Positions 16,173-24,626 are shown, counted from the first letter of the stretch. The stretch: 26,033 nucleotides of DNA from an uncultured Muribaculaceae bacterium (GCA_910583795.1 CAJTZQ010000010.1:1-26033); one strand, 5' to 3'. Program-made: numbers and translations. The notes: generated from the sequence alone by a model not told the origin.

Positions 16173-16201
16173 CATATAAACAAATTATCGTTGTTTATAT
16201 G
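16173..16201. repeat. Perfect hairpin in copy C
   Basis: CATATAAACAA (16173-16183) pairs fully with TTGTTTATATG (16191-16201) around a seven-base loop, 36 bp downstream of the DUF2795 stop. Compared with copy A, several stem bases differ on both arms while pairing is kept. There is no following T run. Confidence 0.6.
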
Positions 16202-16237
16202 ACTGATTATTAAATTGTTGATTGTGTGAATCGACGC

Positions 16238-16261
16238 TTAATACTCGTCCTCGTTGAAGAA
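16238..16261. repeat. 24-bp direct repeat, right copy (inside DUF2795 3' end)
   Basis: It is identical to 12868-12891 and forms the last seven codons plus stop of the DUF2795 gene. Confidence 0.85.
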
Positions 16262-16459
16262 GAAGTCGTCTTTGGAGGGGTAGTCGGGCCAGATTTCTTC
16301 GATGCTTTCGTAGGTTTCGCCTTCGTCTTCCATCTCCTGAAGGTTTTCGATTACTTCGAGCGGTGCGCCGCTGCGCATTGCGTAGTCAATGAGCTCGTCT
16401 TTTGTTGCGGGCCAAGGTGCGTCTTCAAGTTTTGACGCGAGTTCAAGTGTCCAGTACAT
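16238..16459 (-). CDS. DUF2795 domain protein
   Basis: This 73-residue acidic protein matches DUF2795: the family core APWPATKDELIDYAMRSGAP (residues 14-33) precedes VIENLQEMEDEGETYESIEE, and the usual end FFFNEDEY is intact. No biochemical function is known. It starts 22 bp after the cobalamin adenosyltransferase stop on the same strand, so the two are probably cotranscribed, though I see no functional link. Its last 24 bp occur again as an exact direct repeat 3.4 kb away. Confidence 0.9.
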   Translation of the reverse strand: MYWTLELASKLEDAPWPATKDELIDYAMRSGAPLEVIENLQEMEDEGETYESIEEIWPDYPSKDDFFFNEDEY

Positions 16460-16481
16460 AGTGTTATATGATTTAAGTTTT

Positions 16482-17039
16482 TTATTTATGCCAAGTGATT
16501 TCGGGAACTCCGGCTATGTGATTAAAATATCTTGCGAGGATAAAGAGGTAGTCAGAGAGCCTGTTGATGTATGAGAGGAGGAGGGGATCGACATATTCAT
16601 TGTCCATCAAGGAGATTATTCGGCGTTCCGCCCTTCTGCATACAGACCTTGCGACATGAGCCTGTGCCGAAAGTGGAGTGCCGCCGGGAAGCACGAATGC
16701 GTTGACCTTGGGGGTCTCCGCATCAAGGGTGTCAATACGCTTTTCGAGAGCTTTTATATTGTCATCGGTCAGTCCCCATGCCGCAGGCTTTTCCCCTTCG
16801 GGAACCTCGCAAGCAAGATAACCTCCGAGATTGAACAACATGTTCTGCACATCGTGAAGAAATTTTTTTTCTTCCTCAGGGCATTCGGGGTTTGACAACA
16901 CACATCCAAGAAAAGATGAAAATTCGTCAAGAGTGCCATAAGCTTCAAGACGAACATCGTTCTTGCGGATTCGGGTGCCTCCTACTAAAGAAGTGGCTCC
17001 AAGGTCGCCTGTTCGAGTGTAAAGTTTACTTTTCTCCAT
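16482..17039 (-). CDS. PduO-type cob(I)alamin adenosyltransferase
   Basis: This 185-residue enzyme transfers the adenosyl group of ATP to cob(I)alamin or its precursors, giving the coenzyme B12 form used by mutases. The PduO/MMAB signatures are clear: YTRTGDLGATSLVGGTRIRK (7-26) with the ATP-binding N-terminal loop, LEAYGTLDEFSSFLG, VLPGGTPLSAQAHVARSVCR, then RAERRIISL, which carries the conserved R-x-x-C-R-R-A-E-R motif. Length is typical and the start matches the family (MEKSKLYTRTGD). DUF2795 follows 22 bp downstream. No cobalamin riboswitch and no good promoter match was seen in the 240 bp upstream, which it shares divergently with dnaX. An eight-base T run at about 16863-16870 lies in the coding region. 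Confidence 0.92.
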   Translation of the reverse strand: MEKSKLYTRTGDLGATSLVGGTRIRKNDVRLEAYGTLDEFSSFLGCVLSNPECPEEEKKFLHDVQNMLFNLGGYLACEVPEGEKPAAWGLTDDNIKALEKRIDTLDAETPKVNAFVLPGGTPLSAQAHVARSVCRRAERRIISLMDNEYVDPLLLSYINRLSDYLFILARYFNHIAGVPEITWHK

Positions 17040-17181
17040 AAACTAAGGATTATGAAGTTATAATTTTGATTTCTTATATGTGGAAATCTGAAATTTCTAC
17101 TTTTTAACGCAGATAGCCGGATATTGTTGTGGAATAAACAGAGATTGTTGCGTCAATGATGTTAAAAATTAGAAATCCCGA

Positions 17182-17212
17182 TTGGAAAAGGAGTGAAAAA
17201 GTTGTATATTTG
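17182..17212 (+). promoter_or_regulatory. Promoter of dnaX
   Basis: TTGG (17182-17185, near-match to the -33 TTTG) is followed after 19 bp by TATATTTG (17205-17212), a full match to TAnnTTTG. Transcription would start near 17219, giving a leader of about 60 bases to the ATG at 17280. The rest of 17040-17279 shows nothing else. Confidence 0.6.
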
Positions 17213-17279
17213 CAATCCGGATGCATTAAAATTACGAAAGCATTCCCAAACAGACGAAACCATCCATTAATAATCGAGC

Positions 17280-19115
17280 ATGTCGGAACAGAAGCCCTAT
17301 ATAGTGTCGGCGAGAAAATATCGTCCTGCCACATTTAAAACAGTTGTTGGTCAAAAAGCATTGACAGCAACCCTGAAAAATGCCATAGACAGCCAACGTC
17401 TTGCCCAGGCGTATCTGTTTTGTGGACCCAGGGGAGTAGGGAAGACATCCTGTGCCCGAATATTTGCCAAGACCATAAATTGTCTGCACCCCACTCCAGA
17501 CGGTGAGGCATGCGGAGAATGCGAATCATGCCGCGCCATTGATCAGGGGGTCTCTTTCAACCTTGTCGAGCTCGATGCGGCGTCAAATAATTCCGTTGAT
17601 GATATAAGGTCGATAACTGAACAGGTCAATGTGCCTCCGCAAAGCGGACGTTACCGAGTGTTTATCATCGATGAGGTGCACATGCTATCAAACGCCGCTT
17701 TTAACGCTTTTCTGAAAACTCTTGAAGAACCCCCTAAATACGTGGTATTTATTCTTGCTACTACAGAGAAGCACAAGGTGATACCGACCATTCTCAGCCG
17801 TTGTCAGATTTATGATTTCAAGCGTATTACTGTCAACGATATGGTGGATCATCTTGAATACGTGGCAAAAGAGGAGGGGATAACCGTAGACAGAGAAGCA
17901 TTGGGAGTCATTGCGCTTAAGGCGGATGGCGCCATGCGTGACGCCTTGTCGATATTTGACCAGGTGTCGGCGTCTTCAAGAGGGAATGTCACATACGAGA
18001 ACACGATTGAAAATCTCAATGTGCTTGACTATGATTATTATTTCAGGCTGGTGGATTCGTTCCGCAACGGAGATATCCCGGAAGCTTTGTTGATATATAA
18101 ACAGATTCGTGACAAGGGTTTTGATTCCCTGTTTCTTGTGAACGGTCTTGCCGCGCACGTGAGAGACCTGATGGTGGCTGCCGATGAGCGTACCGTAGGA
18201 CTTCTTGAGACATCGGAAGAGGTGGCTAAAAAATACGTTGAACAGGCTAAGACTCTTCCTGTGCAATGGTATTATGCTGCAATGAAATTATTGAGCGACT
18301 GCGATCTTAATTACCGCACTGCCACAAGCAAACGACTCCTGGTAGAGTTGACCCTTATCCGTCTTTGCCAGCTGCTTAAACCTGCCACGCCCCCTTTTGA
18401 TTCATTGGATCGTCAGGTGCCGCTCGGCGATCCTGCATCCACGCGGCAACATAGTCCTGCTGTGGCGCAATCCGTACAGGCAACAGCTGAGCCATCTGTA
18501 CAGGTTCGACAAACCACGCAGGTCCAGACACCGGTTTCACAAACTGTGGCAACCCAACCGATTCATACGCCCCAGCCCTCTATGCGGCAACAAGGTGTGC
18601 CAAATGTTGCTGGAATACAGCCGACAGCTCAGCCTGTGCAGCATACTTCACAGTTGACTTCCAGGGGAAAGGTGGCTCAGCGTCCGTCTTCTTTCCGCAT
18701 TAATGAGCAAAGGCAGTCTGCAAAAGCCAATAACAGCAGCCTTGAACAGAGAAACAATCCGATCAGCCATGAGCGTTTCATGGATGCCTGGGGAGGATTT
18801 ATTGCAACCAATCCGACGCTTCATATTCTTGTGAATGCTATGAGAGGGGCTCAACCTCAGCCGGCGGGCGATCATTCTTATAGGATCGTGGTAGATCACC
18901 CGGCACAGCAACAGGCGTTTGAACTTTCCATGGGAAAACTGCTCGAATATCTTCGTAATGAGCTTCAGAACGATTTCTTGACACTCAAGGTAGAGGTCAA
19001 TACAGAGCCGGTTGCGGCAAGACAGCTTCCTCCCAGAGAATATTTAAAGCAAGTCGTAACCAATAATCCTGTAATGGCAAGTTTTTTAAATGCTTTGGAT
19101 GGAGAGCTTGTCTGA
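17280..19115 (+). CDS. dnaX: DNA polymerase III subunit gamma/tau
   Basis: This 611-residue protein is the AAA+ motor of the clamp loader, which opens the beta clamp and links polymerase cores at the fork. Domains in order: Walker A GPRGVGKT (49-56), the four-cysteine zinc module (C68, C78, C81, C84), Walker B VFIIDEVHM (127-135), sensor ATTEKHKVIPTILSRCQ with the SRC arginine finger, then the lid. Residues about 375-500 form a Q/P/T-rich linker, followed by a globular C-terminal domain typical of tau. No slippery AAAAAAG frameshift signal was noticed, so only one form is expected. The start is supported by the usual N-terminus YIVSARKYRPATF. Confidence 0.96.
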   Translation: MSEQKPYIVSARKYRPATFKTVVGQKALTATLKNAIDSQRLAQAYLFCGPRGVGKTSCARIFAKTINCLHPTPDGEACGECESCRAIDQGVSFNLVELDAASNNSVDDIRSITEQVNVPPQSGRYRVFIIDEVHMLSNAAFNAFLKTLEEPPKYVVFILATTEKHKVIPTILSRCQIYDFKRITVNDMVDHLEYVAKEEGITVDREALGVIALKADGAMRDALSIFDQVSASSRGNVTYENTIENLNVLDYDYYFRLVDSFRNGDIPEALLIYKQIRDKGFDSLFLVNGLAAHVRDLMVAADERTVGLLETSEEVAKKYVEQAKTLPVQWYYAAMKLLSDCDLNYRTATSKRLLVELTLIRLCQLLKPATPPFDSLDRQVPLGDPASTRQHSPAVAQSVQATAEPSVQVRQTTQVQTPVSQTVATQPIHTPQPSMRQQGVPNVAGIQPTAQPVQHTSQLTSRGKVAQRPSSFRINEQRQSAKANNSSLEQRNNPISHERFMDAWGGFIATNPTLHILVNAMRGAQPQPAGDHSYRIVVDHPAQQQAFELSMGKLLEYLRNELQNDFLTLKVEVNTEPVAARQLPPREYLKQVVTNNPVMASFLNALDGELV

Positions 19116-19226
19116 TATAAGGGCAATCGTCCTTTAAAGATATAAATTTATGTTAAAAAACATTAATTACATAAATAAAAAGAGGTAAAATAGACAAATA
19201 AGAGGGATAATGGGGATAATTTTTAC

Positions 19227-19234
19227 TATCTTTG
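19227..19234 (+). promoter_or_regulatory. Candidate -7 element of the rimP-nusA-infB operon
   Basis: TATCTTTG fits TAnnTTTG. The start would be near 19241, giving a leader of about 130 bases before rimP. The -33 element is unclear. The first thing transcribed would be the GC-rich hairpin at 19247-19276. Confidence 0.5.
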
Positions 19235-19246
19235 CAAAAACATTCC

Positions 19247-19276
19247 GGAGGGGACGTAAGTCTCCTCCTCTTTTTT
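19247..19276 (+). terminator. Terminator-like hairpin in the rimP leader (attenuator, or end of dnaX)
   Basis: GGAGGGGAC (19247-19255) pairs with GTCTCCTCC (19260-19268), nine pairs with one G-T wobble, around a GTAA (GNRA) tetraloop. It is followed by TCTTTTTT (19269-19276). This is a textbook intrinsic terminator, 131 bp after the dnaX stop but about 5 bases after the predicted rimP start site. It may end dnaX transcripts, or act as an attenuator of the nusA operon. Confidence 0.7.
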
Positions 19277-19370
19277 AACAAGAACCGAGTTCTCCAAGAA
19301 TTGCCTTCTGTTTCAAATTTTTTTTGTAAGCAAAGGTTAATAGTGTGAGAACCACCTCAAATAAGACGAG

Positions 19371-19835
19371 ATGATTGATAAAACCGTACTTGCTGAATTC
19401 ATCAACAAACAGCTTGAGGGCACCGACCTATATCTTGTGGATCTGACTGTGAGCGGTCAGAACGAGATAACAGTAGAGATAGATTCGGATACAAGCGTAG
19501 ATATTGACCGTTGTGTCGAACTAACCCGAAAAATAGAAGGGGAGTTCAGTCGCGATGAAGAAGATTATGAGTTGGAAGTCGGGTCAAGCGGTCTCACCAC
19601 TCCGTTTAAAGTAAAGCGCCAATACGACAAGAACATCGGTAATGATGTGGAGGTGCTTGCAAAAGACGGCAAAAAATATAAGGGTCTTTTACGCAGGGCG
19701 GACGATGATTCATTTACAATCGTGAGTGAAGAGAAAGTCAAGCACGAAGGGTCAAAACGCCCTGTTTTGGAGAAGGTGGAACGCACATTCCGCTATGATG
19801 AGGTGAAATATACTAAATATCTTTTACAATTCTAA
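19371..19835 (+). CDS. rimP: Ribosome maturation factor RimP
   Basis: This 154-residue protein helps 30S ribosome assembly. The family pattern is present: an N-terminal domain with LYLVDLTVSGQNEITVEIDS (residues about 22-41) and IDRCVELTRKIE, the E-V-G-S-S-G-L turn (YELEVGSSGLTTPFK), and a C-terminal SH3-like beta barrel (VEVLAKDGKKYKGLLRRADD). It opens the operon and nusA follows after 6 bp, the classic rimP-nusA-infB order. ATG is the only sensible start. Expression may be tuned by the upstream hairpin. Confidence 0.93.
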   Translation: MIDKTVLAEFINKQLEGTDLYLVDLTVSGQNEITVEIDSDTSVDIDRCVELTRKIEGEFSRDEEDYELEVGSSGLTTPFKVKRQYDKNIGNDVEVLAKDGKKYKGLLRRADDDSFTIVSEEKVKHEGSKRPVLEKVERTFRYDEVKYTKYLLQF

Positions 19836-19841
19836 AGTCTT

Positions 19842-21089
19842 ATGGCAAAGAAAGCAGAGACCGTCAATATGGTCGACCGTTTTGCAGAGTTCAAGGAACT
19901 CAAAAATATCGACAAGACCACAATGATAAGTGTATTGGAGGAATCATTCCGCAATGTGCTTGCGAAGATGTTTGGTTCCGATGAAAATTTCGACGTTATC
20001 ATGAACCCTGACAAAGGAGACTGCGAGATCTATCAGAATCTGCAGGTCGTGTCAGACGGAAACGTCAGCAACCCCGACATGGAGATCGGTCTTTCTGAAG
20101 CCCGTGAGATTGACCCCGAATGTGAGATAGGAGAAGAGGTTTCGAAGCAGATTTTCTTTGAAAAATTCGGGCGTCGTGCCATTCTCACTCTTCGCCAGAC
20201 ACTCCAATCCAAGATCCTTGATCTTCAGAAAGAGGCTATATCTTCCAAGTTCAAAGAATTGGAAGGAGAGATTATCACAGGAGAGGTTCATCAGGTGTGG
20301 AAACGTGAGGCGTTGCTCATAGATGAAGATCAGAATGAACTTATAATGCCCAAAGACGAACAGATCCCGAGCGATTCATTCCATAAGGGCGATATGGTCA
20401 GGGCAATCGTCAAGCGAGTTGATAATATGAACAACAACCCCAAGGTTATCATTTCTCGCACAGACGACCGTTTCCTTCGTCGCCTGTTTGAACAGGAGGT
20501 TCCCGAAATCCATGACGGATTGATCACTATCCGTGCAGTTGCCCGCATCCCCGGAGAACGCGCCAAGATTGCTGTTGAAAGTTATGATGACCGTATTGAT
20601 CCGGTTGGGGCATGTGTCGGCATTAAAGGGAGCCGCATACACGGTATTGTCAGAGAGCTTCGCAACGAGAACATAGACGTCATCAACTACACTGCCAATC
20701 CTCAGTTGTTTATCCAAAGAGCTTTAAGCCCGGCAAGCATCTCTTCAATACGTCTGAATGAAGAAGAGAAGAAAGCTGAGGTGTTCCTCCATCCTGAAGA
20801 GGTTTCACTCGCCATCGGCAAGGGTGGCCTTAACATTCGCCTCGCCACGATGCTTACAGGATATACAATCGATGTATACCGCGACATTGAAGAGGGCGAA
20901 GAAGACATCTACCTCGACGAGTTCCGTGATGAAATCGACGGCTGGGTTATAGAACAGCTTAAAAACATAGGGCTCGGCACTGCCAAAGCTGTATTGAATG
21001 CAACCCCGGAGAAACTCGAACAGGCAGACCTTGAAGACGACACTATCCAGCACGTGCTTGATGTAATAAGGGCTGAGTTTGAAGACTGA
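19842..21089 (+). CDS. nusA: Transcription termination/antitermination factor NusA
   Basis: This 415-residue RNA polymerase-bound factor controls pausing, termination and antitermination. In order: an N-terminal RNAP-binding domain (1-135), an S1 domain (GEIITGEVHQVWKREALLID from about 132), KH1 (PVGACVGIKGSRIHGIV, about 254-270) and KH2 (EVSLAIGKGGLNIRLATML). A short helix-hairpin-helix tail (LKNIGLGTAKAVLNATPEKL) ends it. The acidic C-terminal repeats of E. coli NusA are absent, as expected outside Gammaproteobacteria. It sits between rimP and infB. Confidence 0.96.
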   Translation: MAKKAETVNMVDRFAEFKELKNIDKTTMISVLEESFRNVLAKMFGSDENFDVIMNPDKGDCEIYQNLQVVSDGNVSNPDMEIGLSEAREIDPECEIGEEVSKQIFFEKFGRRAILTLRQTLQSKILDLQKEAISSKFKELEGEIITGEVHQVWKREALLIDEDQNELIMPKDEQIPSDSFHKGDMVRAIVKRVDNMNNNPKVIISRTDDRFLRRLFEQEVPEIHDGLITIRAVARIPGERAKIAVESYDDRIDPVGACVGIKGSRIHGIVRELRNENIDVINYTANPQLFIQRALSPASISSIRLNEEEKKAEVFLHPEEVSLAIGKGGLNIRLATMLTGYTIDVYRDIEEGEEDIYLDEFRDEIDGWVIEQLKNIGLGTAKAVLNATPEKLEQADLEDDTIQHVLDVIRAEFED

Positions 21090-21146
21090 TCGATCAGCGG
21101 AGCCTCTTTCCTCATAAATAAATAGAAATAACCCCTTCACCAATAT

Positions 21147-24100
21147 ATGCGCATAAAAATCAGTAAAGTAGCAAAAGACCTGAACGTTGGAGTCAACACT
21201 GTAGTTGAATTCTTGCGGAAACAGGGCATTGACGTGGAGAACAATCCCAACGCAAGAATTGACGAATCTGCTGAGAAGATGCTTAAAAGCGAATTCAGCA
21301 GCGATATCGACGACAAGAAAAGAGTAGATGATTTCACAACCGGTCGTCAGAGACCTAAAAAAGGCGGTGCTGAACGTTATGATGCTTCGTCGGGCACTTC
21401 TGTGCCGCAGGCTCCCGGTTTGAAAGTGCTTGGGAAGATAGATCTTGACGCACAACGTCGAGGCGGTTCACGTCATGGCAACAATCAGTCTAAACCTTCC
21501 CGACAAGATGCGTCGGCAGCCCAGAAACAGGCTGATAAAAACCAGTCAAAGGGAGAGAAACGTCAGGAAAAACCTCGTCAAGAGATGCCTGCTGCTCCAA
21601 AGCAGGAACCAAAGCAGGAACCAAAGCCGGCACAACAACCTGTAGCCGTGCAGGAGGCTAAGCCACAGACTGAGCCAAAGAAGGCTGCGCCATCGGTTCA
21701 ACAGACGCCCGTCAAACCTCAATCTGCGAAGGAAACCCCGAAACAGGAAAAACCAGAACGGAAAGAGGCGGAACAGAAACAAGAAATCTCCAAGGAAGAG
21801 ACTGTTACAAAGACAGAACAGACAGAAAGCAGTGTGTTCAGGCTTAGCACCCCTCCGGCACAGACTGAATTGAAAGTGCTTGGAAAGATTGATCTTTCCA
21901 GTCTTAATCAGTCAACACGTCCTAAAAAACGTGGTAAAGAGGACCGTAGACGCGGTGATAAAAACCGTCAGGCTAACGGAGCGGCAGGTGGAAATACAGA
22001 TTCACAGAATGCTGACCGGAAGAAACGCAAACGTATCGGTAAGGAAAAAATCGATATAGAGAAAGCGGCGTCGCAGCCTGGATTCGGTTCAGAAAACCGT
22101 AATAAGAAAAAAGGCGGCGATAAGCAGTCGCAAGGTGGAAACGCACAGGCTCAGCAGGGTCAGGGTGGCGGCGACCGCAAACGTGGCGACCGCAATAAAG
22201 GCGCACTACAGGGCAACAACCGAAAGAATGACCGTCATCAAAAACCGGAGACCAATCCGGAAGACGTGCAGAAGCAGGTGAAGGAAACGCTTGCACGCCT
22301 CACCAACAAGGCTCCAAAGAAAGGTCTGAAATGGCGTAAAGAAAAGAAGGAGGCGATCCACAACCGTGAATTGGAAAACCAGCGCCGTGAAGAGGCAGAA
22401 AGCAAGGTTATTCAGCTCACCGAATTTGTGACAGCCAACGACCTTGCCAACCTTATGGAGGTGCCTGTCAACAATGTCATAGCGACGTGTATGAATCTTG
22501 GTGTGATGGTTTCAATCAATCAGCGACTCGATGCCGAGACAATCAATATCGTGGCTGAAGAATTTGGTTTCACCACAGAATATGTAAGCGCAGACGTCAC
22601 TGAGGCAATCACTTCTGAGGAAGACAGCGAGGAAGATCTCGTTCCGCGTCCACCGATCGTGACTGTGATGGGTCACGTAGACCATGGTAAGACATCTTTG
22701 CTTGATTATATCCGAAAGGCAAACGTGATTGCCGGCGAAGCAGGAGGTATCACACAGCATATCGGTGCGTATAACGTGAAACTTTCCGACGGGCGTCACA
22801 TCACATTCCTTGACACACCGGGTCATGAAGCGTTTACAGCGATGCGTGCCCGTGGAGCCAAGGTGACGGACCTTGCTATCATTATTGTGGCAGCAGACGA
22901 TGACGTGATGCCTCAGACAATAGAGGCGATCAACCATGCCTCGGCGGCAGGCGTCCCGATGGTGTTTGCAATAAACAAGATAGATAAGCCGGCGGCAAAT
23001 CCCGACAAGATCAAGGAAGAGCTTGCCAATATGAACTACCTTGTGGAGGAATGGGGTGGCAAATATCAGAGTCAGGACATTTCCGCCAAAAAGGGAATCG
23101 GTGTTGACGAACTTATGGAGAAAGTCCTTCTTGAGGCAGAACTTCTCGATCTTAAGGCAAACCCTGACCGATTGGCAATCGGTTCAGTGATAGAATCCAG
23201 TCTTGACAAAGGACGTGGATATGTAGCCACCGTATTGGTGCAGAACGGCACTCTTCGTGTCGGTGACGTTATTCTTGCCGGCACACACTACGGCAAGATC
23301 AAGGCTATGTTTAACGAACGCAATCAGCGTGTTCAGGAAGCGGGACCATCTACACCTGTGCTCATACTCGGCTTAAACGGTGCTCCAACCGCCGGCGATG
23401 CATTTAATGTGCTTGAAACTGAGCAGGAGGCGCGTGAAATAGCCGCCAAGCGTGAGCAGCTCCAGAGAGAACTTGGACTTAGGACTAAAAAGCGTCCCGG
23501 ACTTGAGGAACTCGGCAGACGCCGCGCCCTCAACGATTTCCATGAGCTCAATCTTGTGGTCAAAGGAGACGTGGACGGTTCTGTGGAGGCACTTTCAGAT
23601 TCTCTCATTAAATTGTCAACACCGGAGATACAGGTCAACGTACTTCATAAAGGAGTGGGTGCGATTTCAGAAAGCGATGTCACTTTGGCTGCAGCATCAG
23701 ATGCAATCATCATCGGTTTCCAGGTGCGTCCTTCAGGAGCTGCGCGTAAAGAGGCTGATAAGGAAGGAGTCGAGATCCGCCTTTATTCAGTCATCTACAA
23801 GGCGATTGAAGAAGTTAAAGACGCGATGGAGGGTCTTCTGTCACCAGAGATCAAGGAGGAAATCACCGGCACGGCAGAAGTGCTTCAGACTTATCATATT
23901 TCGAAGGTGGGCACAATTGCAGGTGCTATTGTGCGTGACGGTAAGATTAAGCGTACAAGCAAAGTGCGCGTGATCCGTGACGGTATCGTGATCTATACCG
24001 GAGAACTCGGTTCTTTGAAGAGATTCAAAGACGATGTCAAGGATGTTGTCTCCGGTTATGACTGCGGTCTGTCGGTGCAGGGATATAACGATATCCGTGA

Positions 24101-24152
24101 AGGCGACCTTATCGAGGCTTATGAAGAAGTTGAAGTGAAGAAATCGCTCTAA
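21147..24152 (+). CDS. infB: Translation initiation factor IF-2
   Basis: This 1001-residue GTPase brings initiator tRNA to the 30S subunit. It starts with an IF2N domain (MRIKISKVAKDLNVGVNTVV), followed by a very long K/Q/E/P-rich disordered linker (about 60-420) and a second IF2N domain (about 423-475). The G domain shows G1 GHVDHGKT (509-516), G3 DTPGHEAFTAMRARG and G4 NKIDK. Domains II, III and IV follow and end with the usual YNDIREGDLIEAYE. Within the linker LKVLGKIDL occurs twice (residues 92-100 and 242-250) in nearly identical DNA, an internal repeat of unknown role. The folK gene begins 9 bp after the stop. Confidence 0.97.
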   Translation: MRIKISKVAKDLNVGVNTVVEFLRKQGIDVENNPNARIDESAEKMLKSEFSSDIDDKKRVDDFTTGRQRPKKGGAERYDASSGTSVPQAPGLKVLGKIDLDAQRRGGSRHGNNQSKPSRQDASAAQKQADKNQSKGEKRQEKPRQEMPAAPKQEPKQEPKPAQQPVAVQEAKPQTEPKKAAPSVQQTPVKPQSAKETPKQEKPERKEAEQKQEISKEETVTKTEQTESSVFRLSTPPAQTELKVLGKIDLSSLNQSTRPKKRGKEDRRRGDKNRQANGAAGGNTDSQNADRKKRKRIGKEKIDIEKAASQPGFGSENRNKKKGGDKQSQGGNAQAQQGQGGGDRKRGDRNKGALQGNNRKNDRHQKPETNPEDVQKQVKETLARLTNKAPKKGLKWRKEKKEAIHNRELENQRREEAESKVIQLTEFVTANDLANLMEVPVNNVIATCMNLGVMVSINQRLDAETINIVAEEFGFTTEYVSADVTEAITSEEDSEEDLVPRPPIVTVMGHVDHGKTSLLDYIRKANVIAGEAGGITQHIGAYNVKLSDGRHITFLDTPGHEAFTAMRARGAKVTDLAIIIVAADDDVMPQTIEAINHASAAGVPMVFAINKIDKPAANPDKIKEELANMNYLVEEWGGKYQSQDISAKKGIGVDELMEKVLLEAELLDLKANPDRLAIGSVIESSLDKGRGYVATVLVQNGTLRVGDVILAGTHYGKIKAMFNERNQRVQEAGPSTPVLILGLNGAPTAGDAFNVLETEQEAREIAAKREQLQRELGLRTKKRPGLEELGRRRALNDFHELNLVVKGDVDGSVEALSDSLIKLSTPEIQVNVLHKGVGAISESDVTLAAASDAIIIGFQVRPSGAARKEADKEGVEIRLYSVIYKAIEEVKDAMEGLLSPEIKEEITGTAEVLQTYHISKVGTIAGAIVRDGKIKRTSKVRVIRDGIVIYTGELGSLKRFKDDVKDVVSGYDCGLSVQGYNDIREGDLIEAYEEVEVKKSL

Positions 24153-24161
24153 GATACCCTA

Positions 24162-24626
24162 ATGTCTTACGTATTGGTTAACATCGGTAGCAATTTGGGC
24201 GACCGAAGGCTAAACTTAAGCCGGGCAATGAGAAAGATCGGTGAAGAGTTTGGCGATTTTGAGATAAGTCATGTGGTGGAATCAGCCCCTTGGGGGTTTG
24301 ATTCCACCCATTCTTTTTTGAATCTTGGCATGTCGTTTGAAACAGATCTATCCCCTTTGGATCTCCTGCACAAACTTCAGGAGATAGAGAGGTCGATAGG
24401 CGGTGGCAGCCACCGCACACCCGACGGAGGATATGCAGATCGGGAAATAGACATCGATATCATAGCCATAGACCAAGAGATCATAGACTTGCCTGAACTA
24501 CAGGTGCCACATCCACATATGGCTGAAAGGCTTTTTGTGCTTGAACCTATGGATGAACTCGCACCCGGTTGGAGACATCCTGTTACAGGTCTTACCCCCA
24601 TTGAAATGATAATGAAGAAGAGATGA
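24162..24626 (+). CDS. folK: 2-amino-4-hydroxy-6-hydroxymethyldihydropteridine pyrophosphokinase
   Basis: This 154-residue enzyme moves pyrophosphate from ATP to 6-hydroxymethyl-7,8-dihydropterin, the step before dihydropteroate synthase in folate synthesis. HPPK signatures: NIGSNLGDR (7-15), ESAPWGF (41-47), the ATP- and magnesium-binding REIDIDIIAID (about 94-104), and VPHPHMAERLFVLEPMDELAP. Length is typical. It starts 9 bp after infB and overlaps nudC by 4 bp (ATGA), so it belongs to the tail of the nusA-infB operon. Confidence 0.95.
   Translation: MSYVLVNIGSNLGDRRLNLSRAMRKIGEEFGDFEISHVVESAPWGFDSTHSFLNLGMSFETDLSPLDLLHKLQEIERSIGGGSHRTPDGGYADREIDIDIIAIDQEIIDLPELQVPHPHMAERLFVLEPMDELAPGWRHPVTGLTPIEMIMKKR

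Larger units (their letters stand above)
15894..16237. other. AT-rich intergenic region
   Basis: No gene is seen. It holds the DUF1848 promoter (15960-15991), two ACAAAC motifs (16062 and 16113), and intergenic repeat copy C with its perfect hairpin (16173-16201). Confidence 0.6.
16107..16261. repeat. Intergenic repeat, copy C (starts with the DUF2795 3' end)
   Basis: It shows the same ordered parts as copy A: TTTT, ACAAACAAATTT (16113-16124), GATAAAACGTCATTAT, a hairpin (16173-16201), GATTATTA (16204-16211) and the 24-bp end. The parts between have diverged. This copy sits in place directly after a full DUF2795 gene, so it is probably the original. Confidence 0.6.

Noticed and set aside
16226..16895. 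Plus-strand reading frames across DUF2795 and the adenosyltransferase
   Set aside because: They are antisense shadows of two clearly assigned genes.
19117..19138. Small hairpin AAGGGC-AATC-GTCCTT just after dnaX as its terminator
   Set aside because: The stem is only six pairs with a wobble and no T run; the hairpin at 19247-19276 is a far better terminator.
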